DNA of 64,000 bases. It comes from Nannobrachium achirus (lineage: Eukaryota; Chordata; Actinopteri; Myctophiformes; Myctophidae). The notes beneath the pieces are model-generated. The model did no database searches, was not told the origin of the DNA, and saw only the letters and a program-made list of their open reading frames with translations. Shown piece by piece: positions 23,731-36,102 of this stretch (position 1 is its first letter; each line of letters opens with the position of its first letter). The DNA is taken from contig OY997645.1 of NCBI GenBank assembly GCA_963921795.1, positions 35,578,582 to 35,642,581 on the forward strand, given 5' to 3'. The position numbers and the translations under genes are program-made.

Positions 23731-25535
23731 CATAGAGTTATAATACATTCAGAGCGGACAGCCCCGCTCAGTGGCGTTTTGAAGCATTCGGAAATAGCTA
23801 ATCCAGTTGCATTGTGGGGTAAATTGGCACATAATTTGTTACGCCGAGACGTAATTACTTCACGAACGTCACACAACGTCCATTGAACCCTATTGTGTAG
23901 ACCCCAGCGGCGCGCTCTTATGCTTGTGCATATAGTTCCCCCCGCCTGCTGTTCCAGCTTTGGCCAGTAGGGAGGCTGCGTCAATATTTACAAGCCGTTC
24001 TGGGGGCTTGGGTATAATAATGCATTGTTATTTCCATCTGGCTAAAGGGGACCCACACATGTCAACATGTCCACAAACTGCCAAAGGTCTGAGGAACAGA
24101 TGAGTATCACCATATCATGTTCCACGATACTGGATTCATTATCCAGTCCCTCCTATCGATGTATCCAGGGTTTAATCCACGCCGTCGCTCACGCATTACT
24201 GTTATGGCCCCTTTCCAAAACCAGAGCACTGAGATTCCAAATGGCAATCACAACACACTTAATCCATGTAATAACAAAAAGATGTACAGTATACAAGATG
24301 TATACAACACTTGTTTTTTGTTTGTTCTCATACCCAGGAGGGATGGCCCTGTCTGCTGTTTATCCATAACCTGAAGGGACCAAGCTGCTGTGGCCAATAG
24401 CCGATTGAGTAGGATTATTTTAGACTAATTAAATGTTATTTCAAGGGTGAAACCCTGCTCAGCTAAAATACAAGCAGCTACGCTCTCAAACTGCACCTAC
24501 GTTAGTTGCTTTGTTCTCACACTGCACACCTACTTATCACACTAACTATAGATACAGCTTAGACCGAAAGGTCATGCCATTACTAGACTTGATGTCTTGC
24601 CTGAGAGTCACACCCTTATAGCACATGTATGAAGCTGGTCTAATGTGGTGGTGTCTGCACTGGAAAAAACACATTTGACCCTTGAATTCTGTCACATTCC
24701 TAAAGGTTCATGATTAAAATGTGAAGACAATATACCAGTTTAGTTCTAGATTGAAGGAACCTTCATCAACTTTAACTGACAGGCAGGCTATGGATGAAAT
24801 ACTTTGGCTTTACAAAACAGCCCCATAGTTTGTAGTGTTACCAATAAATGAAGGAGCTGGCACCATATATAATGATTAATATGGTTATTATATTACATTT
24901 TTCTTCTAGTGATTGGTCTCTGTTGTATGTTCCCATGTTGATATCGCCGTATGAGGTACAAGGGAGCACAGTGGATCATAAACCCATCTATGCTCGATGA
25001 CGAACGGCCATGAGATGTTGTCGTGTCTTCGGTGCCAAATCCAAGAAACTGCCAAGCTCTGAACTATGCTCAGATGAACCCTAATTTCTGGGAGAATGCC
25101 CTGTCACCACTTTAACAACCATGCCTGGTTTAGATTTAGCAAAGTACACTGTGAAACCATCAGTGTTTTACAGGTCAATATGGTTGCATTTTTACAATCT
25201 CAGAGTTATAAATGGACACATTAGCACTGAGGATTTTATATAAAGAGAGCAATTGCAGATATAAAACCATGTAACAGGGAGGAGACAAGCATTGGTGTAT
25301 ACTGTACATGTCTAGGCATAATGAAACCCAATAAATCAATCAACTACAAAAGTCGTAGATTGACCTTAGGCTAGAGTAATTACTGTACTCAATATCTGAC
25401 ACATGACAGCAATGTCAAGGGAACACTGGAGCCTCCGGATCTAAAACGATCTGCCATTATTTATTAGCCTACCTTCTGCCCTCTCACAGCTGAATTTGTT
25501 AGGTCAGAACAGAAGATAGATGTAGATCAGAGGTT
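23731..25535. other. intergenic sequence without a call
   Basis: No coding exon or structured repeat could be supported. Confidence 0.45.
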
Positions 25536-25680
25536 CTCAAACATCTTTCATGTCAAGGGCCCCTTAATTTAGTGGTTCCCAAGCTCAAGACCCAAAAGAG
25601 AAATTAGACATTTGTCCGGGACCCAAACGAATGATAATATTAGATCTATAAGCTCAATCGTAAGGTCAGGGGGAGGTAAG
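25536..25680. repeat. hAT-like fragments with one-armed hairpin trace
   Basis: CAGAGGTTCTCAAACATCTT resembles a CAGTGGTTCTC terminus, followed by a second TAGTGGTTCCCAAGCTC start. TAGATCTATAAGCTCA near 25643 resembles one arm of the hairpin module. Confidence 0.45.
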
Positions 25681-25784
25681 GATAGGCTCTGTTTTCATTT
25701 ACCAGTTTCGAGTAGCAGTCGCCTCTAAGTGTCTTTTCAATGCCGTTTTAAAGGAAGGTAGGGATTTACACTCCTTTAACGCCT

Positions 25785-26529
25785 ACATTTTAGCGTCATA
25801 GCAGGAGAACACTTTTTTTCTGCCAAATCTGGGTTGGACTTGATTTTGTGGAGCTGCCTTTGGTGTTGTAATTGTGAACATCCTTGACATTTGGAAGTAT
25901 TTTGTCAGGTACTGTACTGTGCATGGGTATCTTAGTGTTGTAGTGTATCTTGTACACCAGGCCCATTGCAAGATGCAATAGGCAGCTACCGTGAGCCTCC
26001 CCACACTTAGAAAGTGAATAGCGGTCAGGTGAGCCCGAGATGGAAGCCTGATTAGTTTGTTTTGGGCTGTTTGGAGCCTTGTTTTAGGGCCTTTGAGGCG
26101 TTGTGGTACCATACGTGGACTCTATAGTCAAAGTGGGGATCAATGACTGCTCTTGTTAGAGTCTTCAATCTATTTTTTCCAACTAGCGGGGCGATCCATG
26201 AGTTCGTTGGTAGATTTTTTTGATTACCTTAGTTGTATTTTTTTCACTGGAAAGATTATAGCCTCTAGGATACAACTAGATACAGTAGGTAATTTCGTCT
26301 TTTCTTGTTACTAGACCTTACCCGTTCGAAGATATGTGCTCCAGAATATGTGCAGAGTGTGGGTTGTGGGGAAAGTTACTGTAACTGGTGCGTGCGTGAG
26401 AATATGTGGGAGCATATGTGGGAGCATCATAATGTAAGGCATAATGTATGCGCTTGCTCCACATAGTTTTTTCATACCCGTTGGAAGATGAGAGAGAGAG
26501 AGAGAGAGAGAGTTTCATACCCGTTGGAA

Positions 26530-26626
<97 letters not shown>

Positions 26627-27520
26627 ACATTCCTAACTGTGAGAGAGAGGGGTGTGTGTGTGGGGCTACAGATCCCATGGCCTGGAGGAACGGACCGTAA
26701 CCCTGACAACAGACTAAGAAAACGCTAATAAACAGCTTTAATTTGGGAGAAATGAAATTCGGGCTCCGTCAGCGTTGGTATAATGCTAATGGCCAATACC
26801 ATGTGAACTTTGGGATCAGTTGCTGAAGCGAGTGAATAGATAAACGTAGATAAGCGTGAGCGTTAGAGCGTTAGAGCGTGAGTGAGTTTGGAAAATTATA
26901 TGTTTGATTACATGGTCACCCACTTTGATTGTGAAGTTATCGACCTTGCTGAGTTTAGGAAATGACCCAAAGAGGATGGATACGGTTTTATCCAGGTGTA
27001 TTGATAGTTGTCATTTGTTGTCATGTTGTCATTGAGCCACGTGCAGGTCTTATTTAGTTCAGAGCTAAGGGCCTTTTCAAACTGCCATTTTTCCCCGTCC
27101 GAGACAAGGCGAGCCGAGTCATCCGCGAACAGGAACAGGTTGCAGTCACAAGCAGAAGCCATGTTATTTACATATATTAGGAACAATAGAGACCCTAGTA
27201 TTTCTTGAGGAACACCACAGCTTACTGGGAGGGGGGGGGGGGGGGGGGCAGGGTACCGTTCACCTCAACTGTGCTCTCCCCACCAGGTAAGATTGCATCT
27301 TGCTCAATGCTGCGCTATCAAGAAAGACCCATAGCTTTTAATGTGTCAATCAGAATAGAGTGATTTGCAGTGTCAAATGCCTTCTGGAGGTCCAGCATGA
27401 CCATGCCGCAATATTTGCCCGAATCCACCTTGCGATTGATGCGGTCGTTCAAATAGAGATGGCATGTGTCAGTGGAATGGGTTTCTCTGAAGCCAGATTG
27501 GAACTCATAAATCAATTAAC
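25785..27520 (-). pseudogene. LINE ORF2 relic (reverse transcriptase), interrupted by another repeat
   Basis: On the minus strand 27515-27318 encodes YEFQSGFRETHSTD and GMVMLDLQKAFDTANHSIL. 27220-26908 encodes VPQEILGSLLFLIY and LFADDSA, the FADD catalytic box. 26160-25785 encodes VIDPHFDYRVHVWYHNASKA and the C-terminal end. The order and motifs fit an L2/CR1/Rex-type non-LTR element. Frameshifts, stops, an 18-nt G run at 27231-27248, and the inserted repeat at 26318-26722 show it is dead. Confidence 0.82.
26318..26722. repeat. dispersed repeat with (GA)n core, copy B, nested in the LINE
   Basis: Inverse of the 65-492 copy: CTTACCCGTTCGAAGATATG at the left, (GA)n at about 26487-26622, and ACGGACCGTAACCCTGACAA at the right. 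The piece TTTCATACCCGTTGGAAGAT is present twice around the first GA run. It separates two parts of the LINE reverse transcriptase gene, so it inserted after the LINE. Confidence 0.8.
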
Positions 27521-27560
27521 ATCCTTTGGCTGTGAAACGTGTCCTGCTGGATGAGGGTCC

Positions 27561-28640
27561 AGTCTAACTGAGCCTTGTTTCTCCCATACTTTTAAAAGAA
27601 ATAATAATAATAATAATAAAGTACTTACTGCAGGCCAGGAGTCATCCTGCCACAACTGGAATTACACAAATGGAAGGAAGTGTACAAAAATGATGAAGAA
27701 AATACAAGTTTCCAAACATTTCCTTACCACTGATGTAAAAATGTAATTGAATATATTAAAAGCAAACCACTACCGTACAGGCTGTGTTTCCTGGATATAG
27801 CTGAATTACTCATCATCAGAGTAGGAGTCTGACTCAGGACCCAGTCATTTGACCACATTTACATGCATGATCATTTTGCCTGTGAACATTAAAGTCACTG
27901 ACCATATATGGACACTATTACAGAGACATTTCTCTCTAATGAGAAAGACAGTAATGGAAAATCTCACTTACTGTACGTAAACGACACTAGAGGGACATGG
28001 ATGGTAGCAAGCCAACACATATTGTAAACAGTTTCAAGGCAGACAACAGTTTCTGCTCTAACATTTCAACACAATAAGGATATAAGGTTGTATTTTTTTT
28101 GTTTAACATTATTTTGTTAGACTTCAGGAGTACCCAAGAATGTTTAAAGTGGGAAATATTGTCTTTTTTCTTTAAAAATGTTGCCCCCCTGTCAGTCTGT
28201 GCCATCTGTTCATTTCTGTTCCTGCAGTGTTGATTTCATCGACTATAACTAAGACAAAAATATTTTGTCAACTACCTTTTTTCACTGATGAAAACTAAAT
28301 AAGAACTTAATAAAAACGAAGCTATGATGACTAAGAATAAATATATTTATAATTTTGTCAACAAATAAAAAATCAAGGCCTGCCAAAATGCATTTTAGTC
28401 GATAAAATGAACTATAATAGTTGATGTGTTTATCTATTTTCCTCCATGTTAAAGGATTGTTGTTCACAATCACCAGGGACGTGCTGGGCCCCTGATTCAG
28501 CCCGGGAAAAAGAGTTGGAGAGGCCCTCATTGTGTGCTATAGAGAGAGAGCTCTCTCTATAGAGCTGCTGCTACTCAAAGATTTGCCATTTCAGATCATG
28601 ACAAGTGACAAGCCAGTGGGCCAATTACTGTACATGAGTT
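27561..28640. other. intergenic sequence without a call
   Basis: A short (AAT)n tract near 27600-27620 and AT-rich DNA. No exon could be supported. Confidence 0.45.
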
Positions 28641-28648
28641 ATATTTCG

Positions 28649-28908
28649 TTGTTGTCGGGTGGAAACCTTATATGTCCAAAACCGTTTGTTTTGTATTCAT
28701 CATTTTAAAAATGATCTGAACTAACTAGTGAAAACAGCCGATCTACAAGCACACAACGCCTCGCACCGCGTGGCGTTGTGTGCTTGTAGATCTGCTGTTT
28801 TCACTACTTTTGTGCAACGGCCTTATATGATGAAGCAGGGCTTTGCTTTGCGAAAAAATGTATACATTTGAAACTTGGAGATACAAGGTTTCTGCCCGAC
28901 AGTGACAA
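28649..28908. mobile_element. inverted-repeat element, GTTGTCGGGTGGAAACC family
   Basis: Ends TTGTTGTCGGGTGGAAACCTT-like at the left and AAGGTTTCTGCCCGACAGTG at the right. The hairpin module is at 28726-28806, nearly at the centre. A second copy in the opposite orientation is at 58587-58769. No coding capacity. Confidence 0.72.
28726..28806. repeat. hairpin module with compensated arm change
   Basis: GATCTACAAGCACACAACGC on the left and GCGTTGTGTGCTTGTAGATC on the right. Both arms carry CACAC/GTGTG instead of the usual CTCAC/GTGAG. Stem extended by AGTGAAAACAGC/GCTGTTTTCACT. Confidence 0.88.
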
Positions 28909-29110
28909 TTTACTTTGTTGGCCGCCCAGCCCCCAAAATGGAACGAAGGCCGACATTTAATTTTATTTTTTTTCCTAATGGCCGGCCTGGACCGGCCGGG
29001 AATGAACCGGCCGTTCGGGAGTTGTCCCGCTTTTCCCAATGGCCAGCACGTCCCTGACAATCACACACCCCATGAAGACTTGAATTCATGGAGTTTTATT
29101 TCGTTTTGTC

Positions 29111-29852
29111 CAGTGGTGGAAAAAGTACTCACATTTAGTACTTAAAGGCCCGCTGACACGCCCTGAAATTATAATAGTATGATACAGTAGGTCACGTGGT
29201 CTCTCTGAAAACGGTCTGAAATAGTCTGAAACTCATGTCACAGTGTAATCTGCCCCTCGCCCCCCAACAACAGCTGACCAGTACAGTAAGTAGTCTAAGT
29301 GCAGTCAATTAATTATAATTGCGCATTCTCACAATGACATCATAAACATATTAACTAATATTTTAAGATAATTTTTTAAAGTGACAGTACCCCTTTAGAT
29401 GACAGTCCTACTTTAAGTAAAAGTATTAATACTGCAATATAGGAAATACTCTGTTACAAGTAAAAGTCCGGAATTCAAAATTGACTACGAAGTACGAAAG
29501 TGTTGGCATCAAAATATACTTAAAGCACCAAAGGTAAAAGTACAAAATGTTTGAAAATAGCAGATCTACAAACTCAGTTAGTAGATCGTCTATTTTCAAA
29601 TATCCTACGTAAAATAACAGGGCTAAAGAGGTTCATATATGTTTTATAATATTATAATTAATATCTGTAAAGTAACTAGTATAAAGCTTCCAATTAATTG
29701 TAGTGGAGTAAAAGTACAATATTTGCCTCTGAGATGTAGTGGAGTAGTAGTAAAAGTATTGGAAATGAGAAATACTCAAGTAAAGTACAAATGCCTAAAA
29801 TTGTACTAAAGTACAGTACTTACAGTAAGTAAATGTCTCATTTACACCACTG
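29111..29852. mobile_element. hAT element, CAGTGGTGGAAAAAGTACT family
   Basis: Begins CAGTGGTGGAAAAAGTACTC and ends TTTACACCACTG. Flanks GTTTTGTC and GTTTTGTT differ by one base and fit an 8-bp duplication. Many internal AGTAAAAGTA motifs. Hairpin module at 29549-29600. Confidence 0.82.
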
Positions 29853-30330
29853 GTTTTGTTGCATTCCTAAAGCAATAATTTGATCACTGGCGGAGTCTCT
29901 GGTAGGAGACTCAACAAGTCTCCTACTGAGTCTCCTATTGACAATGACCCGGTCATCTGTATCCAATCTGGTGAAGATTTGTGAAAAGTTATCATGTTTC
30001 TTCAGCAACAAGTGACATTTGGTGTCAATCAGATTATGCAGTACATCATTTTTGTTTTTTTGTTAAAAAAAGGAGAGACATGCGAGACAAGACAGAGGTA
30101 TCGGATTCGAGAGGGCAGTTTCAATCTGTTAGTTCTACATACTTGCATTAGTCGCATGCTGTGCACTACTGTAACTGGCTCCCGTGTAGTGATTAGTGTG
30201 AGGTTTGGACATTCATTCATCTGTACATTCACCCTTTGAAGAAGATGTTAAAGGATGAAAGAAATTGCGGTGGAGGTGCTTCCTTTAACCTATACTGGCT
30301 GCGTGCATAAAGATGTGTTGTTGATGGCCA

Positions 30331-30430
30331 AAGCCAGTTTCCCAAACAGTGGGTCGGGACCCATTTGTTGGTCACGGACCAATTTTTATGGGCCATGTAA
30401 AAATCCCATTTCTTTTCCAGCATTTAAATA
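30331..30430. mobile_element. hAT terminal fragment
   Basis: AGTTTCCCAAACAGTGGGTCG then GGACCCATTTGTTGGTCACGG matches the left part of the element at 5123-5519. Confidence 0.5.
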
Positions 30431-30705
30431 AAAAAGTATTCGTTATATTTTTTAAGTGTTATCACCCCCCCCCCCAAGTACTGACCAACATGACATAATA
30501 TTTTAATAATGCTCTGAATCCCACACATGATATATTTATTGTGTGGGATGTACACAGGCTGACAAACCTCCCAGTGGAGATTATCCAGGGAGTATTCTGG
30601 AGAGTGTTATTTCAAATGTTCACGTCTCCGAACAATACATAGCAGTACGATTTAGGAGAAATATATGTAATGTGATCCTTTAAAGTTTTTTCTTTTCTTG
30701 TTTTT

Positions 30706-30874
30706 GAGCGGTGGTTACACCGTCTCCTATACGTGGCCGTGTGTGTATGCGTGTGTGTGTGTGTGCGTGTGTGTCTGTATGTAGCCTGCAGGCCTGCAGT
30801 ACCTTTTATGACCACACATGTTAAGGGAGGGGCGCTGTTGTTCAGGCCAGGCCAGACCAGGCACACACACACAC

Positions 30875-30951
<77 letters not shown>

Positions 30952-30987
30952 GGGGAAGGGGGGGGGGGGGGGGGTAAACCACCGCTC
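30706..30987. mobile_element. inverted-repeat element with GAGCGGTGGT ends and a CA microsatellite core
   Basis: GAGCGGTGGT at 30706-30715 and ACCACCGCTC at 30978-30987. Outside the right end is AGTTCACACGGGTGTGA, as in the copy at 31807. Internal CGTGGCCGTGTGTGTATG and TATGTAGCCT are shared with copies near 15440 and (inverted) 40840-40970. A (CA)n tract runs at about 30861-30949, with a 17-nt G run next to it. Confidence 0.65.
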
Positions 30988-31472
30988 AGTTCACACGGGT
31001 GTGATTTTTAACAATTAAACAACTGCCTCTTGATAACTAATTATCAGGTTTAACAGCTTACATATTACAAATGTCATAATATGCATCAATTTGGAGAAGA
31101 AAACTATGAATAATGTTATTAGGGCCTGTTGGACACCACTACTGGAAAAGTGTTATGTTTTTTTGGGTTAACAATATTATGTCATTGCGTTTTACAGCCA
31201 GACAAGTTTCCGGCAGTTCTGAGTCTGACTGTAACCAGCCTATGTACTGTATGTAGCCAGGGAAACAAGCACTTCAACTGTAGTCCATCATACTACTACA
31301 TCGATTGGCCAGGCAGGAAGCAGCCGGAATGGAAAGCTGGCTCATGATTGTACAGGGAATCCCATCTACGTGGCTCATGGTTTCCAGAACCTTCGGGAAC
31401 AGGGGGAGTGTTCTTGGTTGGTTCTTGATGGAAAAGAACTAGTACTTCTTTCTATTCCTTTCTCCATTAGAC

Positions 31473-31660
31473 CAGTGGTTCTCAACCTTTTCAGTCCAAA
31501 ATAATCATATTTTAACTGGGGACCCCCACCCTGATGAGCACTACGGTTCTATTGTGAAAATAACAGATCTACATGCTCACAACGCCTTGCAACGCGAGGC
31601 GTTGTGAGCATGCAGATTCTATACTAATCCTTTCTTTAACCATTAAAAAAGCCTATAGGC
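31473..31660. mobile_element. hAT element fragment, CAGTGGTTCTCAA family
   Basis: CAGTGGTTCTCAACCTTTTC then GGGGACCCCCACCCT. The hairpin module is at 31556-31624 with a well-paired stem. The right terminus is missing, so the element is truncated. Confidence 0.65.
31556..31624. repeat. hairpin module with CATGC arms
   Basis: CATGCTCACAACGCC on the left pairs with GGCGTTGTGAGCATG on the right. Both arms read CATGC/GCATG where other copies have CAAGC/GCTTG. Confidence 0.85.
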
Positions 31661-31806
31661 CTAATTGGATGACTGGAGTCCCACAGGGCTTTATACTAGT
31701 AAGACTCCCTAATCGGGAGATAAGCGCCTGCCAGGTCGCATAAATATCTATAAGCTCAAAATGCATTAGCAACATTTTGTTTGTAGATCTGCTTTTTTTC
31801 TTTTTT

Positions 31807-32135
31807 GAGCGGTGGTCACACCGTCTCCATAGCGTGGCCGTGTGTGTATCCGTCTATGTATGTGGGTCCGTATGTAGCCTAAGTACCCCTGGTGACCAGA
31901 GAGGTGCTGTTGAGTCTAGTCTGCCCTGAGCATCAACTGCAATACCAGTGGTGGCCTGAGTGACATGGATGGATTGATGGCTCTCTCTCTCACACGCAAG
32001 CAAGCACCCCCCCCCCCCATATATATATATATTTTATTATTATTATTTTTTTTTATATTTTTTTTATATTTTTTATTATAATTATAATTATTATATATTT
32101 GTTTTGCTGTTGCGCAGCCTCCACGACCACCGCTC
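31807..32135. mobile_element. second GAGCGGTGGT-ended element
   Basis: GAGCGGTGGT at 31807-31816 and ACCACCGCTC at 32126-32135, in the same orientation as the copy about 1.1 kb upstream. Contains a poly-C run and an AT-rich core instead of a long CA tract. Confidence 0.65.
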
Positions 32136-32164
32136 AGTTCACACGGGTGTGATTTTTTTTTATT

Positions 32165-32345
32165 TTTGATATTTTTGGGGCTTTTTCTGCCTTTATTGAT
32201 AGGCGTACAGTAGGCTCACAGGAAACGGGGAGAGAGAAGGGGGGGGTGACACACAGCAAAGGTCGTCAGGATCGGGACTCGAACCTGCGACGCTGCAAGG
32301 GCTGGATTGCCAGCCTAGGTGCTTGGACCACTACCCTGTGGCCTA
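32165..32345 (-). mobile_element. tRNA-derived SINE, inverted
   Basis: Plus-strand GGACTCGAACC at 32275-32285 is box B on the minus strand. The minus strand continues with GACCTTTGCTGTGTGTCA and TTTCCTGTGAGCC, matching the SINE at 22896. Confidence 0.75.
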
Positions 32346-32953
32346 GACTGTAGATCTGCTTTTTATTAGATTTTTTATATTCGCCCAGAATAGGGATGCA
32401 AGGGTTTATGTGGTTAAACAAAAGACAAGCAATCAGGTTCCATTGAAGCGGAGTGAAAAGTAGATGGTGTAAAAGTAAGCTAAAGGAAGAAAGTGTCAAA
32501 TTCTTTGTCAATTAAAATGTCATTCTAATAAAATCACAGCTGCCATGTTAATTAAATGGCTGTGGTTAGACGTTGCCAGGAGAGTTATGCTCACTAAGTG
32601 CAGTGACAGTAAACTTAGAGCAGCTTAAATCAGAAGACATTCCATATAAGGTAGCATTAGTTTGCACCACCTCCTTATAGTGATCCAAACACAAAAGGTA
32701 ATGTTATTGTGCTGCTTTTAAATCACATAAATTTCACTTTTGTTTAGCCAGAATATGGCTCTTGTTGTGCCACCTTATGAACTCACCAGATGTTTGGATG
32801 ATCTCCGCCTGAGGACCGGTATGAATAAACCAAGAACAGCATACAAATCTTTTTTTTTTCTTTTTGCATGTACTACATATAGTCCACTGCGTATATTCTC
32901 TATTGTTAAAGCTAGTATTTCCCCTCATTCAGAATGTTATTTATATGTCAGGG

Positions 32954-33003
<50 letters not shown>

Positions 33004-36000
33004 TAGGGTCCATCAGGGTTGTACTTATTTGTATAGTTCAACCATAATGAAGGCAGCATAGATGATGCTGACACATTTTCTGTAATGCCATTGCTTTGCA
33101 GCTACAAGTGTGGAGCTACTTTTATATATCTTTATGCTTGTTCTTTTTGGGCTGGCATCTCATCACAGCAGGTGTGTGTTTCATCTATCTGGATTGTGCA
33201 TTTTGTCACCTTAGCCAATAGCAGTACATAATATGCAGTAAAACTAAAGTGTGTTAAGTCTCAATAGTCCAATATATCTCTATGCAGTAAATTAAATGTT
33301 ATATGAGAGTTCAACCCAATTCCAGAGAAACGTGGAATCTTCCAAAGAACATCACACTTGACTCTCTTGACTAACAATAAAATGACCAAATTCTTCTAGG
33401 AATTACTCTGCAAACTCTGTTATAACATACTAGACCGGCGCAGTCTACTTGAGAATGATGCAAATCGGGAAGGATTCCAATGTTACTGTTGGTCTGTCCC
33501 ATACAGTATATTTATTGTAAGAATATGAGGCAGTAGATTATTAGTCAATACACTGACCATATTATACCAGTAAGACTCCCTAATCGGGAGATAAGCGACC
33601 GTCAGGTCACATGTATGATCGGCTACTTTTGACTATTTTCCCATAAGTTATTCCCGGTGGGGGAGCCCCGGCGGTGGCTGGGCCCCCGGGGACCCCCTGG
33701 GTGCCGGTGGCAATGCCTATGTGGTATGCACCTAGACCAGTAGGCCAGCGGGCGCCCCGGCATCCAGTCTCGCATACCCAGACAGACATTTTTCATTCTA
33801 GAGGTCACTTTAGGGCTATCCATACAATATCTGTGTCATATTAATGCAAGGACTGTCTATTTGCATGAAGAAAACTCCTCTTTGTGTCATCGAAACTTTC
33901 TTCTAAGACAGGGCTCATAAAAAGTAATGCAACTCACAGTGTATTTGGATTGGCCCAGCGATTGAAACCAGCTAAGCATGAGCGTGATTGACTGCATGAG
34001 CAAGAATAATATGGACCTGAACCCTTGCCTTAAATGCCCTTTCATTTACCTACCGCCTGTCGGCAGACAGGAATTCACAATCATTCACTCAGACAGAATC
34101 AGAATTTATTGTTACTTCATAGGTTAACGGTGTAAAAGTGTGTGAATTATTATTATTTATGTTTGTTTTTGAACAAACTGCATCATTCGTTTTCAGGGAA
34201 GGAAGGAAGAATAGCGATAGAAAGTACAATATTGTTGCCAATTTTGGTAGATGCAGGTTATTCTAAAGTATATATAATATAATATATCTAAACAACAAAA
34301 CATGTCAATGTGTCAGCATATTACGTTTGGCTATTAAGATCTTTTTTCCACAAATACTACTGTCACTAAGAATATTTTTAGACAGCATGTCGTTTAGCTT
34401 ACCAATTTGAGAGATATCTTAAATATGGTGCCATTAGTCCGAATTTGTTAAGAATACTATGCCTATAACTCTAACCATAACCCTAAACCTAACCTCAGTA
34501 ACCCTAACTAAATTCGGACTAATGAACCTTCTGACTAATGAACCTTCAGACTTATGGGCAGTCCCCCTTAAGGATTTATATAGTATGTAATAAAACATTT
34601 CACACAAACACTGCTAATCTGCTATCCACCTGTGTCTTACACACAAGATGTTCTGGACGTTGCAACATGTTGTTGATCCCCATGAGCATTGATTGTTCCA
34701 TGGAATGTGGGGAAAAGAGCTGCAGCTGCCAGTGGCCATACAGCCATGCTGTAACATGGAGGGGGAAGAAAATCCCACGATGACATCATCAAGAAATTAT
34801 GGCTTGAAGAGACGGATAGTGTGATTTATGAACAGACAAATGGAACTGTTTCAATGATGAGACTGTGGTGGTCCATGCAACAGTTTCCTCTCAAAGGTGC
34901 AAAAGTCTTGTCTCAGCATGCGGTTCTGTCCTCATGATTAATGGTGCACGCATCAGCTGGTCTAGCATTGAAATATCATAGAAACATCTTTCAAATATCA
35001 TCTGAATTTGTGATGTGGTTCATTTCAAAACAGTTGATGCAACAGTTTTTCCCCTAGATTTTCATTTTCATTCCCGGTGTGTAAAGACCTTGGGTGATAG
35101 TCCCATATGACATTGGTATTAATTATTTTGAGTACATTTTGGCTATTTGACACACGCTCCCCTCTTCTATAATACATATACAGTATAGCTATGCTCTGAA
35201 GGAAGCATACCTTTCAACCTCAATGTTTGTCTCAGAAATATAATCGACCACGTTGAACGTAAAGGATGAGTTGAATTCATGCATTGTGCATGCAATGCAC
35301 GCACGCTGCTTGAATCACAACATCTTAATGCGTTCTCTAAATAGTAAGGAAATACCTTTGCCGCGACTTGTCTGTATTTGAGACCAGCTTAGGTTAGGGC
35401 TGAGGTGGAGCAGGTGCATATTGTTCCTGAGGAGGCTCAGGTTCATTGGTGGGTGCAATAGGATCGCTTCAGATTGCCTGCCAAGGGGGTTACAACAGCG
35501 CTCCACAAACACAAACAGGCTCGCAAGGAAGGCTGGTGAGGAATGGCTGGCTCCGTTGTTAGGGACTCACTGGAGGGGGTGGAGGAGGTGCTTAGGTATG
35601 AATGAACAGCGAGGAAGCTGGAAGGTTCCTTGTGTCCAACCCATCCCACCCACATGGAGATTGTGGGGCACCTGAACAGGATGGATGATAGATCTATCTA
35701 CCCTAAGAGGAACTACAGTGGACTTGGTCTGTCTTTTGTGCTGGTAACCATGAAGATCTACAACGAGGCACACAATGGTTGCTCTTCTTGGTCAATAAAC
35801 TAATAAGCCCCAAAGTAAAATACAATACAGTTCTGTAGACAAGGTTACTGTGTGTATTCATATTTTTTATTTCATTGGGTGTATACTGTTGCATACTTTT
35901 TGTCATTATTGATGATGTTTCTTTGTGTGTTGTGTTTTTGAGTTGGTCAGACCAACTCCAACATTTAGGTGAGTTTGTGGCGCGACATACAGGGCACCTT

Positions 36001-36102
36001 TTGCCTATTGGCTGTCGCGGCCCGCCAGACGATGGGGGGGGGGAAGAACTGCATTGATTAGGGCCAATCGCAGGCGACGCTCCTCCAGACTATGGGTTAA
36101 AA
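32346..36102. other. intergenic sequence with minor repeats
   Basis: Contains (GTCT)n at about 32950-33003, a partial copy of a dispersed repeat at 33562-33620, and telomere-like CCCTAA/CCTAAC words near 34480-34510 inside a weak inverted repeat (GTCCGAATTTGTTA and AACTAAATTCGGAC). No host exon could be supported. Confidence 0.45.

Noticed and set aside
28726..28806. Hairpin module as a library adapter artefact
   Set aside because: Copies are diverged, lie inside different element families, and carry matched arm changes, which an adapter sequence would not show.
33607..33823. Pro/Gly/Arg-rich frames suggesting a GC-rich exon or CpG island
   Set aside because: Two overlapping frames fit equally well, with no start context or conserved motif; probably repeat-derived GC-rich DNA.
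34480..34510. Telomere-like CCCTAA and CCTAAC words
   Set aside because: Short, degenerate and within a weak inverted repeat. Such words are common inside fish elements; no interstitial telomere array.
35421..35675. Arginine-rich frame that might be a LINE C-terminus
   Set aside because: No recognisable reverse transcriptase or terminal motif; resemblance too weak to call.
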